A stretch of DNA of 64,000 nucleotides from Chlorophyllum brunneum (GCA_963576785.1 OY756142.1:2356001-2420000), one strand, 5' to 3'; numbered from the stretch's first letter, positions 22,852 through 35,924 are shown. Notes: generated by a model not told the origin, from the letters alone. Translations and numbers: made by a program.

Positions 22852-24457
22852 GCAATGACTTGCTTCAGATGGGACCATGAAATATAATCTAGGCTAGGGG
22901 CAGATTAATTCGAGGTATTTTTGAGTGACTCCATCAGCTTAAAGAGCAAGAAATCAACCCAAGTCCTATTTGTTGCCTCAGACTCTATAATAGGGGGGAG
23001 TTCCTTAAGAATATTGAGGTTAACTAGCTGGTTGTAGGCAGTATTGTAGCTGGTATCTAGGGCTGTCCACAATTTGTCCAAAGTCAGACAGGGCTTGCCA
23101 TTGAATTGAATGGCCTCAGTCACTGGGAGAGAGTATCCTTTGGTCCAGGGCATGAGGTCCCAAGAGCAGCATTTGTCCACCAAGATTTCTTCAATCTTCT
23201 AATTGAAGTAGGCTCTCTTAGTATAGTATGTGGTCTTCCAGAATGTGTTCCACTTTTGCTTGTTTTTAGGCTTGGCTTGGTGTAAGCATAGGGCTTCTGA
23301 GCATTTATTGTTCTACCAGGATTTGGACCTAGTAGTGATTTTGATCTTCTTCATATTGTGGTCTCAGGCATTTTGAATTAAGGTCCCTAAGGTCTCGATG
23401 GATGATTCCAAATCACCCAGAGTTGCAAGAGGCCAGTTCCAAACAGTGATACCTTCCACAATATCTAACAAGAATTTGGTTTCTTCATTGGACTCCTGTG
23501 GAATGACAAGTTTCTCAATTATAATATTGGTTTGAGAAAGATTAGCAGGGGTACATAATCCAAGTTGAGTTGATTCCTAGCCTGAATGTTGTGGGTGGGA
23601 ATGTGTGGGAGAGAATTGGAGACAAACAGAAGGCCTATCACCATGTCAGGGAGGGTGGGATTAGTAGCATACTATGTGGGTATGGCTACTTGAGGGGGAG
23701 AGCATTCCATGTTGAGCACATTTGAGATAATCCATAATTGGTCTACACTTACCAGGTGTGAATTGGTTGAAGGGTCCCAATCATAAGATCTGATGTTGAA
23801 GTCCCCTCCCATGGTGAGGAATGGGGGGAGGTCAAAAAGTTACTCTTCAAGGTAGTGAACAACTGAGTCCTTACTATCATTATAAATGTTCAGCACTAAA
23901 ATTTCCTTGCCCTTAATAAATAGGGAAATGCACATAAGTATCTTAGTGCTCCACAATATCTCTTTTAAGAGAAGGTTGGAGCCTTAGTAGTCATTTGTGA
24001 GTGAATGCCATGACTTTTGGTAGAGCCTAGAGGTTAACTGTGACTGCCCTTCCAAACCCACTGGGCCAAGGTCAAAGTCCAGGATGCTAGGGGAAACACT
24101 GGGCATGGTGTCCATCTGAGATAGTAAGAATATCACTCAGGTTGAATGGATAGGAAATGGGGATCCAATCTGGGTGGATTAGACTACCAATGAGGGGGGA
24201 ACCTTTAGGAGAGGTTGACAAAAGGATGTTGCAGATATAGTGCCATGGGGGTTCTTGAATGAGGAGGAGGTTGATATCACCTCTATGCACAAGGACTGTC
24301 TCTATCACTCCACACAATTTACCTACATTGTGAGAGCAGACCTTCAACTCCTTCAGAGAAGAGGGAGGCAATCTGTCTTCAGCATTGGGTGTACTATTCA
24401 TGATGAACCAGACATTTGGCTTTGTCCAGCTGGGGAAGAGGAGGCAGAGGAAATACT

Positions 24458-24775
24458 TCAGTTGGCCCAAAGTTCAAGAGCTTTGTTGGTATGCCAATCA
24501 TGGTTGAAGCACTTTTTCCAGAAGAAGCACTTGTTACGATTGGATGCGAGATGATCTTTGCCACAATTGATACATATGGGCTTATGGAGGCAAAGCTTGC
24601 CAGCCAGCATGGTAGTGATGGGTGGGGTGGCTTTTGTATTGCCCTTGTAGCAGGCAGCAAATGAGGGGTGGTTGATGGTGGTATGTAGGCCTTTACAATG
24701 TGTACACATATTGAGGCAAAATTGGCATTTGAGGACAGGATGACCCCAACAACAATATTTAGAGCAGAAGGGTAT
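24458..24775 (-). pseudogene. LINE2 ORF1 C-terminal zinc-knuckle region
   Basis: Reads on the minus strand with regularly spaced Cys/His: CQFCLNMCTHCKGLH, then CINCGKDHLASNRNKCFFW, ending in the frame that precedes ORF2. The upstream (ORF1 central) part is missing; the sequence is cut by the 5' LTR of Copia B. Confidence 0.65.
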
Positions 24776-25058
24776 TGTGTATATACCCTTTTAATGGACT
24801 TAGCTATCCACTTCACTTTTGTTACATAATGTGTCATGTGACACTTGTGTATTTTTGGACATTTCTGTTTTGTCCACCTTAGTCTCATTTTGCAATACTG
24901 AGGTAAGTATACCTAATACTCTTTTTGTTTCTAATCTTACTTATATGTCTACCTAGTATGTTAACTCAACTCTAGATATATTTACTACTCAATACATAGT
25001 CTTGTTTTGCAATACTGAGTGTGTTAACTCAACTCTAGATCCCTACCACTTGTTTCAA
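24776..25058 (+). repeat. 5' LTR of Copia B
   Basis: Begins TGTGTATATACCC and ends CTTGTTTCAA. It contains two copies of the internal repeat GTTAACTCAACTCTAGAT. The 3' LTR (inverted, 37160-37443) has the more complete ends TGTTGGGTATATACC...GTTTCAACA. Confidence 0.8.
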
Positions 25059-25060
25059 TG

Positions 25061-25072
25061 GGTTATGGGCCT
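25061..25072 (+). other. Primer-binding site of Copia B
   Basis: GGTTATGGGCCT directly after the LTR, the same initiator tRNA-Met anticodon-arm complement as in the other copia families here. Confidence 0.65.
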
Positions 25073-25154
25073 TGCCTGCCTTTAATCTTTGATCAGACCT
25101 CGAAATCACACTTGTTTACATTCACATTCACTCTGACTCCTCACATTCCCATCA

Positions 25155-26106
25155 TGTCAGATTCTGCTACATCTTTCCAGGCCAGTAGATCAAATCAACT
25201 TTATGACATTCCATTACTCAAAAATGATGGTAGCAACTTCCAGATGTGGAAGTTCCAGATTATCACTGTCTTCCAGCTGCAAGAACTGCTCAACATTGCA
25301 ACTGGCTTGAGGCTATGCCCTCCAGTCATTTCTGGTGATGAATTTGCTATTGCCAAAAACCATGTTACCATCAAAACATGGAAATGTCATGACCTCAAAA
25401 CCCAGGCTCAAATTTGCTTAACACTCAAAGATAATCCCTTGAGTAGTATCCTTCTTGCTACTTCTGCTGCCAAAGTCTGGGATAAACTTCATTGTCACTA
25501 TGAAGGAAAGGGTCAGAACACTATCGCTGTACTCATCTATGAGATCTTCCGCAAGACTCTCTCTAATGAGATGTCCATAGAGCCACAATTAAACGAAATC
25601 ACAAAGCCTATATTCTCTGTACACTTGGCCAAGACCTCTCCAACTGTATTATCACTAATGCTATGCTTAATTCACTACCTCCCTCATACTCTGGTCTCTG
25701 CACTTTACTCAATGTCCCCAGTGGTGCTAATAGCTCTGGCCTCACCACTGATCTTCTAATCAGTCATGTTCTTACTGAGGAGAAAAACCTCAAATATGGA
25801 ATATCACAAGTTGCCTTTATTGCCTCTACCAGGCCTAAACCCAAGTTCTCTGGTCACTCCAGTATAAACGGTGATGGGAAGAAGAAGGTGAAATGTCACT
25901 ACTATAAGAAGAAAGATCATATCAAACCAGAGTGTAGGAAGATGAAAGCAGATTTGGTTGCAAAGGAAGGGAAGGCTAGTGAGAAAAGTGGGAATATGTC
26001 AGCTAACATAGCTATAGTCAGAGAGGATGAGAAAGAGAAAGTTATTTGGTTGTTTGTGGCTGATGCATTAGTTGGAAAAGGGGAGATGTCATCAAAGGGA
26101 TTGTAG
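25155..26106 (+). pseudogene. Copia B gag (UBN2-like), frameshifted
   Basis: MSDSATSFQASRSNQLYDIP opens a copia Gag: LLKNDGSNFQMWKFQI, then AAKVWDKLHCHYEGKG. Around 25660 the frame shifts to LPPSYSGLCTLLNV. A zinc knuckle remains as CHYYKKKDHIKPEC near 25896, in which the second Cys of the CX2C pair is Tyr, so zinc binding is probably lost. Confidence 0.8.
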
Positions 26107-29100
26107 ACTCAGGTACTTCATCACACATAAGCTCTTGTCGCAAGTGGTTTATTACATATCAGGAACTTTGGGAGCCTTGCCATGTTTGGCTCGGTGATGA
26201 TTACTACATCCTTGCCACAGGGGTTAGTCAAGTCCATTTCACTGTTTCCATCAACAACCAAAACTCTGACTATATCATCCCTGATGTTTACTATATCCCT
26301 AAGCTCAGCAACAACCTCCTCTCCATCTCTACCCTCAGTCAACGTGGTTACAAGCTCAAGTTCACAGGGTCTAGTTGCCAACTTATCAAAGATGGTCAAA
26401 TCATTGCTACCGCTTATGAGAAAGGAAATCTTTATGTTTTAAACTCTTTCCCTTTCATCACAAAACATGCTTACATTGTTACTGCTGATGATATCAACTC
26501 TATCCTTGACTCCATTGATGTCTCTGACCAAGTCTCTAAGGCCAACTCTCATCATGATTTGGCCCTCATTGCATCCAACTCATCATCTAGCTCTCTCTCT
26601 ACCTAGCATTGTTGCCTTGGTCACATCATGCTCCGATCTGTCCAGAAGCTGTTTCAGCAGAAGATGGTGAAGGGTATGCATCTTACTGATGATAAAGACC
26701 ATGATTTGGCTACCTGCAAGGCCTGTCTTGAGGGTAAACAGACTCGGGCTCCGATCCCTAAGAAGTCCGATGTCAAGAACCCCTCTGTGTTGCACAGGGT
26801 TTATTCGGACCTTGTTGGGCCCATTGAGCCATGTGGTAGGAGTGGTAAACATTATTTTATGACATTCCTGGATGGATATTTGCATTTCCTTAAGGTTGTC
26901 CTACTCAGGTTGAAGGATGAGGCTGAGGAGCAGATTAAGGCTCTTGTTGAGAGGGCTGAGGTTGAAACTGGACGTAGAGTTAATTTCTTCCATTCTGATG
27001 GAGGGGGAGAGTATTCTTCAGAATCACTCTGACACTGGTTCCATGCTCGAGGCATTCACCACAAGTTTACCAATACTGATACTCCCCAGGAGAACGGCTC
27101 CGCTGAACGCATCAATCGCACCATTATTGAGACAGCCAGGTCCATGCTCAGAGATGCGGATCTCTCTGAATCTTTCTGGACTTATGCCGTCCCTTACGCT
27201 GCCTACATTCTCAACCGAGTCCCCACTTGTACTTTTGCCAATGACATCACTCCTCACCAGGCCTACACCGGAAACAAGCCATCCATTGCTCACCTTCATG
27301 TCTTTGGATGCGATGCTCATGCACTCATTCCCAAGCACAAACGAGCCAAATTTGGCTCCAAATCCCTTCACTGCACCCATCTTGGTTATTCTCAGCAGAG
27401 GAAGGCCTACATCCTCATTCATCGTCCCTCTGGTCGACTTTTTGAGTCCCGAGACGTTCGTTTTGATGAGGGGAGTGAGGTGCAGCATTCCAGGGTTATT
27501 ATCGATGCATTTTCCAACAGCACAGATGCTCAGGACGACGAAAATCCGATTTTTCATGTCAAGGATGAAGAAGATAAAGAAGGTTCGAACTAGAACGACT
27601 ATAACTCCACAGCCGATGGTGCGATCGCTATGAAACAACCTGCGGTCGATAGCGCTGGTCAAGACGTTTCGAATGAGCCCGCCAGCGTGACGCAGAACGA
27701 TCGCGATACATCTCCATCTCGAAATCCTCCTTTTTCTCCCTCTGAACACTCCGAACGCTCTACAGCAAGAAAGGCGACTCGCGTTGTCAAGCGGACGTCA
27801 GATTCGAATTCGCGGACCTCGAAAACGGGGGTACATACCTCCAATGCATCTGTCAATATCGGAGATGCTGCCAGGGCACCCACTTCTCCTTCTCCCTACC
27901 CCATTCCTATTCCACCTCCTGAAATTCGTCGTTCTTCGCGAAATCGTCGTGCGCCTACACAGGATGACGATCCTAGGTATCAACGAAGCTCATATCAATG
28001 AGTTTCGAGCGTTTAAAAGCGAAGAGTCACCATGGAAGAGGAGGAAGATGTAGACATACCAGATGTGGAACAGGATGTCTCTGGACCTGCTCAGGGTTCA
28101 GTGGGCATTGAGACCGCTCAAACTGCATCTCTGGACTGTGACCCACTCACATATGAGGAGGCTATGTCTCATCCGGATGCTGCTCTGTGGAAAAAGGCCA
28201 TGGCTGAAGAATTGGACAAGTTTGTGAAGAGGGAGTTATTCACAGAGGTTGGGAAGCCTACAGGCCATTGTGTAGTTGGCTGCAAGTGGGTATACAAGCG
28301 GAAAGTCAGAGCTGATGGACAAACCAAACGTTACAAGGCCCGATTAGTTGCCCAAGGATTTTCACAGGTCAAAGGTGTTGACTACACTGAGACATATGCC
28401 CCTGTCACCAGGCACTCCACCATTCGCACTCTCCTTTCTCTTGCTGCCAAACACCAGTGGCATAATCACCAAATGGATGCTAAGTCAGCATTCCTCAATG
28501 GTGATCTCGATGAAGAGATTTACATGCAGATTCCCCTTGGCGTCCCTGCTCCGAACGAGTAAGTCTGGCTGCTCAACCGAGCCCTCTATGGCCTTAAGCA
28601 GGCTGGCCGTGAGTGGTACAAGAAGGTTAGAGTTGAACTTGAGGGCCTAGGTTTTGCTCAGAGCACTGCCAATCACGGTGTTTTTGTCAAGAACAACAAT
28701 GGCTCCCTCATGATCATTGCAGTCTATGTCGATAACTTCCTCATTTTCTCTGGTGACCTCGACAGTATTGCTCGGACTAAGGCTGACCTTCACTCACATT
28801 TTGAAATGAAGGATCTTGGTGAAGCTCAGTGGATTCTCCAGATGGAGGTTACCCAGAGTAATGATCATTGACATATTATCCTGTCCTAGTTACAATATAT
28901 TGAAGATGTCCTTGAATATCATGGCATGGCTAAATGCTCCCCAGTCCCTACTCCTATGGTCACTAGTCTCTCCCTCCCTGTTCTCTCCAGTCCAGAGATG
29001 GATGTTACCAAGTACCAAAGGATGATTGGTACTCTGATGTATGCTATGGTCTGTACCTGGCCAGATATTGCCTATGCAGTGGGCATTCTCGCTTGCCACG

Positions 29101-29396
29101 TCTCTGCTCCTAGCAAGGTTTATCTCACTGCAGTCAAGCAAGTTTTCCACTACCTTCACAGTACATCAGACTTCAAGCTTGTTTATAATGGTGATGATAG
29201 TCTTATTGACCCTGTGGTCTACTCCAACTTGGACTGGGCTAGTGATCGGACTAATCGCAAATCTATCACTGGCTATGTCTCTACTCTATCTGGTGGTGCT
29301 ATCACTTGGGCTTCTCAAAAGCAACAATGTATCTCCACATCCAGTACTGAGTTTGAGTTTGTTGCTGCTGCTAGTGTTAGTCAGGAAGCTCTTTGG
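26106..29396 (+). pseudogene. Copia B pol (PR-INT-RT-RNase H), truncated by Copia C
   Basis: Protease motif VDSGTSSH near 26107. Integrase: zinc-binding HCCLGH at about 26608 with CKACLEGKQ at about 26720, catalytic YSDLVGP near 26803, HSDGGGEY at about 26992 and ENGSAERINRT near 27092. RT starts near 28190: CKWVYKRKVRADGQ, MDAKSAFLNGDLDEEIYMQ, LNRALYGLKQAGREWYKK. The catalytic box is YVDN (28725-28736) rather than YVDD. RNase H includes YSNLDWASDRTNRKSITGY and stops at the Copia C junction after EALW. Stops are present at 26606, 27029, 27591 and 28561. Confidence 0.88.
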
Positions 29397-29967
29397 TGTT
29401 GAAGTTTCGGACATATTCTAGAAATAGACTATGAAGTCATTATAATAATAATAGACTAATCTGTTACTTTCTAGTAACTTCATTCTGTAGTAACTTCCTA
29501 TGAGTTGCTCTGCATACAATGAGAGTCATAAGTACTTGATAGATTATTCTACATAGTACCAATGACTAGATACTATGTTCCATAGTACTCCGCAGGCACT
29601 ACACCGCAGTTAAAAGGAGTCATAAGGAACAATCTATGCTTTACTAGTATTTTATGTAGTATGACTTGCCTATGTTACAATATGTATATAAACCCTATGT
29701 AGCAGACCTAGTTCTGCATCTTGTTCAATCAAACAACCTCTTCACCATTGCCTATCTCTTTGAGTACAACACCTCAATCGATTTAATCAACTTTGACCTC
29801 TACCTCTCTAACACCAACCGTTTTATTAATAATATCTGTCTATCCAAATTATCTTTCTATAGGTATTAGATAGAAGCTTATTATCTCGGTGAGTAGACCC
29901 TACGTTCTCTCCCACTGTGTTTACTGCTGTCTCCAGCAAACAACTCATTACGATCGTTTCCTCAACA
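29397..29967 (+). repeat. 5' LTR of Copia C
   Basis: TGTTGAAGTTTCGGAC...CTCAACA, 571 bp, with a TATA box (GTATATAAACC) near 29685. It pairs with 35925-36495. Confidence 0.92.
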
Positions 29968-29980
29968 GGTTATGGGCCCC
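29968..29980 (+). other. Primer-binding site of Copia C
   Basis: GGTTATGGGCCCC immediately after the LTR, complementary to the initiator tRNA-Met anticodon arm. Confidence 0.75.
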
Positions 29981-30126
29981 AGTAGCCTTACCGATGGTTA
30001 AACCATTATCATCCCCTCTAACCGAGATAGGATGATAGGACTTTACCTGACAGAGTTATCCTTGCATTTGATCATTGCTGATATGAGAATTTTCTTCTAG
30101 AAAGAAATACACTTGACGAAGATATT

Positions 30127-31878
30127 ATGTCTACCAATAATATCGTTGCTGGTTTACCTAAGCTTAATGGGCCTAAGAACTATGCGTTCTGGTCTAGAAG
30201 GCTTTAGGATGCCCTAACCCTCATTTCTGTCACTGGGTCTGACCAGTCCGGATGGACTGTGACAAACCAGGATCTCTCTCCTGCAAATCCTACCGCTTTA
30301 ATGGAGGAAGATAGAAGGAGAGAACAATTGAGAGGCCAGGCATTGGCTGTTATAAATAGCACCTTACCTGATTCCCTATTACTCCATGGGCATGATGCTC
30401 CTGGATTGCTCTGGGATGACTTGAAAACCCGCTTTGGGACACCTTCTCCTGCCGCGGTGTATTCAATTCTCCAAAGAATGCTGCAAAAGTGCATTTCAGG
30501 GAATCAAGATCCAGCAATGGATCTAGCTGAATTGAGAACAATGGCTTCTCAATTAGAAATAGCTAAAGTAAGATTGCCAGAAGTCCTTGGCGCGATGATC
30601 GCTTTGAATGCATTACTACCTGATTGGAATGCTGTGGCACAAACAACATTGGCAAATAATCACGATGTTGTAGATATGACCTGGGAGGTAGTTCAGCAGA
30701 CTATAAATGCTGAATGGTCAAGATGTGAAGGATCCAGACCCTCCATGTCTAACCAACAAGCTTCATTTGCCACTACTGCCAACTACCAAGCTTGCCCTCA
30801 GGGCAACTTCCCCAGGACTTGCCCTGGACCACCCTGGAACCACTTCCACCCTGGAGGCAATACCAGGGCCCAACCTGCAAGAGGTCCTCACCACCCTGCC
30901 AATCCAAGTGGACAGCCCCCTCAGCCTTCTCCTCCTACTCCTACCTGGATTAACGTCCAGAAGAAGAAGAAGAAGCCCAAGAAGCGCCAGGGTAAACCCC
31001 AAGCCCACATGGCAGAAGCCATGGCAGGCTTCGCCGCTGCCACCGAACCAGTGGTCTATCACTTCACAGGTCCAGGGATGACCCCCTTCGACCTGATGAG
31101 GCGCATGGATGTGCCTCGACCCATTCCCACTCCCGCTCCTCCAACCACTCGTGTACTAGTGAGTGAGAGACCAAAGCCTCTTACTTGGGTTAATCCCAAG
31201 AAGGTCCAGCAGGCACGAGAGAATGCTCGTGCTGAGCTTGAGAAAAAGGTGCATGCTGAAGCATGAAACTTATGTTTTACTGCCCTTCTCGAGAACTCAC
31301 TGTGGATTCAACAGGTGACCACCTGGTGCGACCGCGTCACTAGTCCTTTGCCCATGCAAATGGCAAAGAAACATGCCCTTGATCGTTATGATCGACGGAT
31401 GCACAAGGTCTCTCATCCCCGCGCCCAACAAGGACAATCAGTGACACCTCCCGGTGCACCTTCAGTTCCTTCTGGTCACCCCCCAGGTTGCACCTGCGAG
31501 GGACACATGAGAGTGAGTAAATGGTTCACTAAGAATAGTAACCCCAATATTAATGTGACCCGTGTCCACTTCTCTTTCCTCTTACCCCTTGATTCGCCAT
31601 ATACCTTATTGATTTCTCCCAAATTTGGGAATAAACTCAATTTGGCTATGCATCATGTGGTAAAGATCCCTAGCATGGACTCTGTCACCCGGGGCGACTC
31701 CCTTGAACCTGGAGAGGTTTGGCTGTACTACCTTCCTTCTCCGGAGGAAATAGTAGCTCCGGCTGTTAGAACCTATGAAGAGGAATTTCCTCCTCTTCCT
31801 AGGGCCTCCCCTCCAATGGAGCACTTTCAGAGTAAGAGATACTCTCTTACTCAGAAGAACAAGACCATTGACAGGTGA
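30127..31878 (+). pseudogene. Copia C gag
   Basis: ATG at 30127 (MSTNNIVAGLPKLNGPKNYAFW). A TAG at 30205 replaces a CAG found in Copia D, and a TGA at 31264 replaces a CGA found in D. Between them the frame is open: LAELRTMASQLE, Pro-rich stretch, and a basic KKKKKPKK patch near 30960. A last TGA at 31876-31878 (after KNKTIDR) is shared by both copies. No CCHC knuckle is visible. Confidence 0.82.
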
Positions 31879-34800
31879 CCTGCCACACTTACAGTGTTGG
31901 TAGACGAAGCTTTCAAGCGGCTTGAAAGTGAGAAGGAGGTCGACAACCTCATGGTACTGGCTCAGGATGTCGCCTACGACATCCGCAACCCCAGGAACTC
32001 TGCGAACGTCGCAGGACCCTCTTCTGGGCCTCTCCCAAAGTCCCCGAAGTCCAAACCATTTGCTTTGGCACCTCAATCTGAGGTGTCTCTCGGACTTTTG
32101 TCTACCGACTACGGGAGCGACTACAAGAAGAAGGGAGGAGCTGGGTATGTGATTGATTTGATCTCAGATACTCTTACTAACCCTGATACACAGTCCTATC
32201 ACCAATATGCCGACCAGCCATCTTCACAAGAAGAAGGGCAAGGGCAAGGGGAAGGGACGTTGGGGGACAGGCATGTAATTACACTATCAGGATCTTTAGG
32301 ATCCCATAATAATGTTGTTACGAGCAAATGGATAAATGAGAAGTGTTTTAACACTTCTCAACTTTTTTGTTACTCCACGCACATGCCCAATCAGTTTTTA
32401 AGAGTACCAGATCAAATTAGATCTCGATTGCTAAGCAATGATCAAATTATAACACTACTAAAAGAATACAGTGACGTATGGTTATTAGACTCAGGGGCAT
32501 CATGTCATTATACCCCTTATGCAGAAGACTTCATCAACTTCGAAGAACTCAAAGTTTCGATCCCAATTAAGACTGTAGGAGCACAAGGCCCCTACCTTAA
32601 TGCGGTTGGTCTTGGCGCAGTTATGCTAAAGCATAGAGTCTATAATGGGAAGACTGACAGCGTTCAACCAACGCAGATATTAATATATCCAGTCTTCCTT
32701 CTAAAAGGAACCTCTGAATGACTAATGTCAGTAGGACAGTTATGCCAGGATGGCAAAACTGTTAGAACAAATGCCAATGAATCAGTAGTTGTTGATAGCG
32801 AAGGAAATGCTATTCTTCAAGCATATCCTTCAGCAAGTCATAATACTACTTTACATTTTGTTAATACCAAAATTGTACACTCGGAACAAGCAGCTATGAC
32901 TGCGGATCCGATCATTGGCTACAAAGTTGTACATGTGAGATTAGGACATCCCTCTAATCGTATCCTCAATCATTTTGAGAAAAATATGATTGGGTTTACT
33001 CCAGTGCGGATTCCCAAGCAAAAACCAGTCTGTGACAGTTGTGCCAAGGGAAAAATGCACCAGAAACCCTTTAGAGAGAACCCTACACGCACAAAGCATC
33101 CATTCGAAAGAATTCACTCGGATTTAGTTGAACTTCCGATTCTTTCTTACCATAAATTTAAATGGGTCATGACCATAATGGACAACTTTTCCTCTCATAG
33201 ATGGATTCGCTTCCTCCATAAGAAATCAGAAGCAGCAGAAGAAATGAAAAATTTCATTGTATCAATATGAGATTAAATTAAAATATCTCTGCACTGATAG
33301 AGGAGGAGAGTATGCAACTGACAAGTTGCAATCTCATTTGCACTCATTAGGGATTATACATGAGACTAGTGCACCACACATACACCAACAAAATGGTCGA
33401 GCGGAATGCTTGAATCGAACTCATGATTTTCCTTGGTTGAACATCAGATAGGAAAAACTATCGTTTCATGAGGCACCTAAATGGAAATGTAATCTATACA
33501 TCTCCAACAGCCGTATTCAGCGAAGAACACTTTCCTAAATGTGTTGGGAAGAAGTGAGAAGAACGGATGAACCAACCATCATCTTCTACTTCTCGAAGTA
33601 CACCTTCAGAAGTTATTGTCTTCCATGCTCCAGATCCATCTACTAGTTTACCCTTTGATAAACCGCCAAGCCCTATTCCCCGAACTTCTCCCGAAAGTTC
33701 TCCAGAAGATAGGACTTATAGATCTGTTCATGGACGAATTCCAACTCCTTTCCCTGAACCTAAGAAGAATAAAAGAAAGGGAAAAGCACCAAATATTGAT
33801 ACTGATGTTCAGGAGGAGTGGGATGGTATTGTGCAAAACATTCTCTTTCCACCAAGAGAAGCACAAATACCAGAAAACGATGACAGTGATGGATTATCAT
33901 ATGCTGATCCACCCAATCACCCTAAAGGTCCGAACCATCTGCCTTCTCAAAGAGATAATCCGGATGTACAACCATTCATACCCTATACCCCTGTCGAAGA
34001 TGATCGGGATGCTGGTCCTTCTGTACCATGAGGTCACTCGGATCGAATACCAGTTCCTGAAATACCTCAGAGACTGCAAAGAACCAGAAAAGTACCTGAA
34101 TGTCCAGGAAACTTCTATGATTCTACAAAGCATCCGACCAAAATACTCCAGGACTATGAAATGTTCCAACCTCCTAAGTCAAAGTTGACAAGTTCTACAA
34201 GTAGACTTGTTAGACAAATTCGATCAGAGGCTCCCAAACCTGGAATAATCGATAGACGTTCTCAGCATGAAGTCTACATTAGAAGACTTATGCAGAGAAG
34301 GAGGAGTAGGGATGATCGATTATCTGTGCACTCAAAAAGTCAAATCACCATTAGTTCCTATTTCTTTCAAGGATCTAAATCGACTACCATCAGAAGAGAA
34401 ATCTAAATGGTGGAAAGCGTGCTTAGAAGAGTTAAATTCACTCAAAGAAAGACATGTTTATGACTTAGCTAAACTTCCGCCTGGAAGAAAAGCTGTCAAA
34501 AATAGATGGGTCTTTACACCCAAATCAGACGGTCGATACCGTGCTCAACTAGTAGCAAAAGGATTCTCTCAGATAGAGGGAATTGATTATGATGAACTAT
34601 TTTCACCAGTAGTCCGTTATGAGACAGCACGACTCATATTTGCAGTTGCTGCCCTCAACGATTGGGAGATGCTCAGTTTAGATGTTAAAACTGCTTATCT
34701 CTACGGAAAACTGGATGAAGAACTCTATATGGAACTTCCAGAAGGTTTCAATACAGGTCATGGTAATTTGGTTTGGAAATTAAACCGAGCCATTTATAGA

Positions 34801-35889
34801 CTAAAGCAATCCAGACAACAATGGTGGAAGGAATTGACTAAGTCAATGACTGACCTAGGATTTGTCTGATCCAAACTAGATGCTGGAGTCTATTATTACT
34901 ACGACCCTGAAACCAAAGAGCTTATTATAGCTCTGGTCTATGTAGATGACTCAATGTTCATCGGAATTAGAGGCTCTAGACTTTTACATGAGAAGCAAGT
35001 ACTCTTTATGAAGAAATGGGAATGCCGAGACCTTGGTCCAACCAAAGAGTTTCTTGGCATGAAAATTTCACGAAATCCTATAAACCGATCAATTACCCTA
35101 GACCAAATGGATTATCTAGGAAAAGTCCTCGATCAATTTAAAGTTATTGGAAAAGAAGAAATTCCATTACCAAATGGATTTATCTTTGAATCCAATAAAG
35201 GAAAAGCAACACCTGACTTCATAAAGAGGTATCAACAGTTAGTAGGATCAGTTATGTATCTGATGATAGGCAGTCGGCCCAACATAGCTTTCACCACTGT
35301 CAAATTATCACAACATATGACCAATCCCACTAAAGCACATTACAATGCAGGCTTACATTTGCTAAAGTATCTTAATGCTACTTGCAAATATAGAATTACC
35401 TATAATGGAAGTTCTATGCAAGGCCTTAATGCTTTTTCCAACTCTGATTGGGCTGGTGATCCAATTAGTCGTAAATCTGTAACTGGATATTTCTGTTTAT
35501 TAGCCAGCGGAGCTATTACTTGGTTAAGTAGGAAACAGAAAACTGTTACATTATCTTCCACTGAAGCTGAGTATATGGCTTTGTCAGATTGCAGTCGACA
35601 ACTTGTTTGGACTGTCAATTTGTTGGAAGAAATTGGTATCCAATCATTGGCCCCTTATCTCTTCAGTGATAATGAAGGTTCAATATTTTGGGCCAAAAAT
35701 CCAGTAACAGAAAAACAATCAAAACATGTCGACATCAAATACCATTACATTCGTGATTTGGTAGAAGATGGAAAGATTGAAATATTCTCTATGAAAGGCA
35801 CAGAAAATCCTGCCGATATTCTCACAAAGAATTTAGACAAAATTAAATTCAATCTATTCCAACCTCACCTTGGCTTGACATTTGAGTAA
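31879..35889 (+). pseudogene. Copia C pol, with a 248-bp integrase deletion
   Basis: Protease LLDSGASCHYTPY near 32485. Integrase zinc-binding region HVRLGHPSNRIL and CDSCAKGKMHQ (33030), catalytic HSDLVELP near 33115, DRGGEYATDK near 33295, then a deletion joined at GAACTC (33417-33422). RT: NRWVFTPKSDGRYRAQLVAK, VKTAYLYGKLDEELYMELPE, and an intact catalytic YVDD at 34939-34950. RNase H ends at 35889 after AEYMALSDCSRQLVW and KHVDIKYHYIRDLVEDGKIE. Stops at 32719, 33268, 34029 and 34867 add to the deletion. Confidence 0.9.
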
Positions 35890-35924
35890 GTAAAAACTCT
35901 ACATCAATACAGAGCAAGGAGGAG

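Larger units (their letters stand above)
18271..24470 (-). pseudogene. LINE2 ORF2 remnant (endonuclease-RT-RNase H)
   Basis: On the minus strand the endonuclease starts near 24390 (KVCSHNVGKL, then LLLIQEPPW). The linker before RT is at 22905-23183. RT is at 20742-19894: SVIIPKPNKPNYSTPKAFRP, FDITQFFPSLNH, GQGSALSPILSALY, and a catalytic box YIDN at 20146-20157 in place of F/YxDD. RNase H follows at about 19300-18900 (TNGSVHSNPNPLASQ). Stops and shifts are frequent. The Asp to Asn change in the catalytic box would by itself abolish polymerisation. Confidence 0.82.
17826..24775 (-). mobile_element. LINE2: Tad1-like LINE on the minus strand (3' two-thirds), hosting LINE3
   Basis: It starts with a 27-nt poly(T) (17826-17852), the reverse of a poly(A) tail, followed by a 3' UTR matching LINE3 and LINE4. 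The body reads on the minus strand as endonuclease, RT, RNase H and C-terminal region, interrupted by LINE3 (20816-22851). Its ORF1 zinc-knuckle region ends abruptly at 24775 against the 5' LTR of Copia B. It is older and more CpG-poor than LINE3 and LINE4. A matching target duplication at the other end was not found. Confidence 0.8.
24776..29396 (+). mobile_element. Copia B: Ty1/copia element (5' part), interrupted by Copia C
   Basis: It begins with an LTR (24776-25058) that matches the reverse complement of 37160-37443, then the primer-binding site, gag, protease, integrase, RT and most of RNase H. It stops inside RNase H at 29396, where the LTR of Copia C starts. The missing end of RNase H and the 3' LTR lie inverted at 37160-37746. 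The total element is about 5.2 kb. The bases flanking the two LTRs (GGTAT, and ATTTA in original orientation) do not form a duplication. Confidence 0.85.

Noticed and set aside
29666..29869. A 67-76 codon open frame that recurs in all four Copia C/D LTRs
   Set aside because: Its ATG lies upstream of the LTR TATA box, so it would not be in the transcript, and it is conserved only because the LTRs are copies. It has no recognisable domain.
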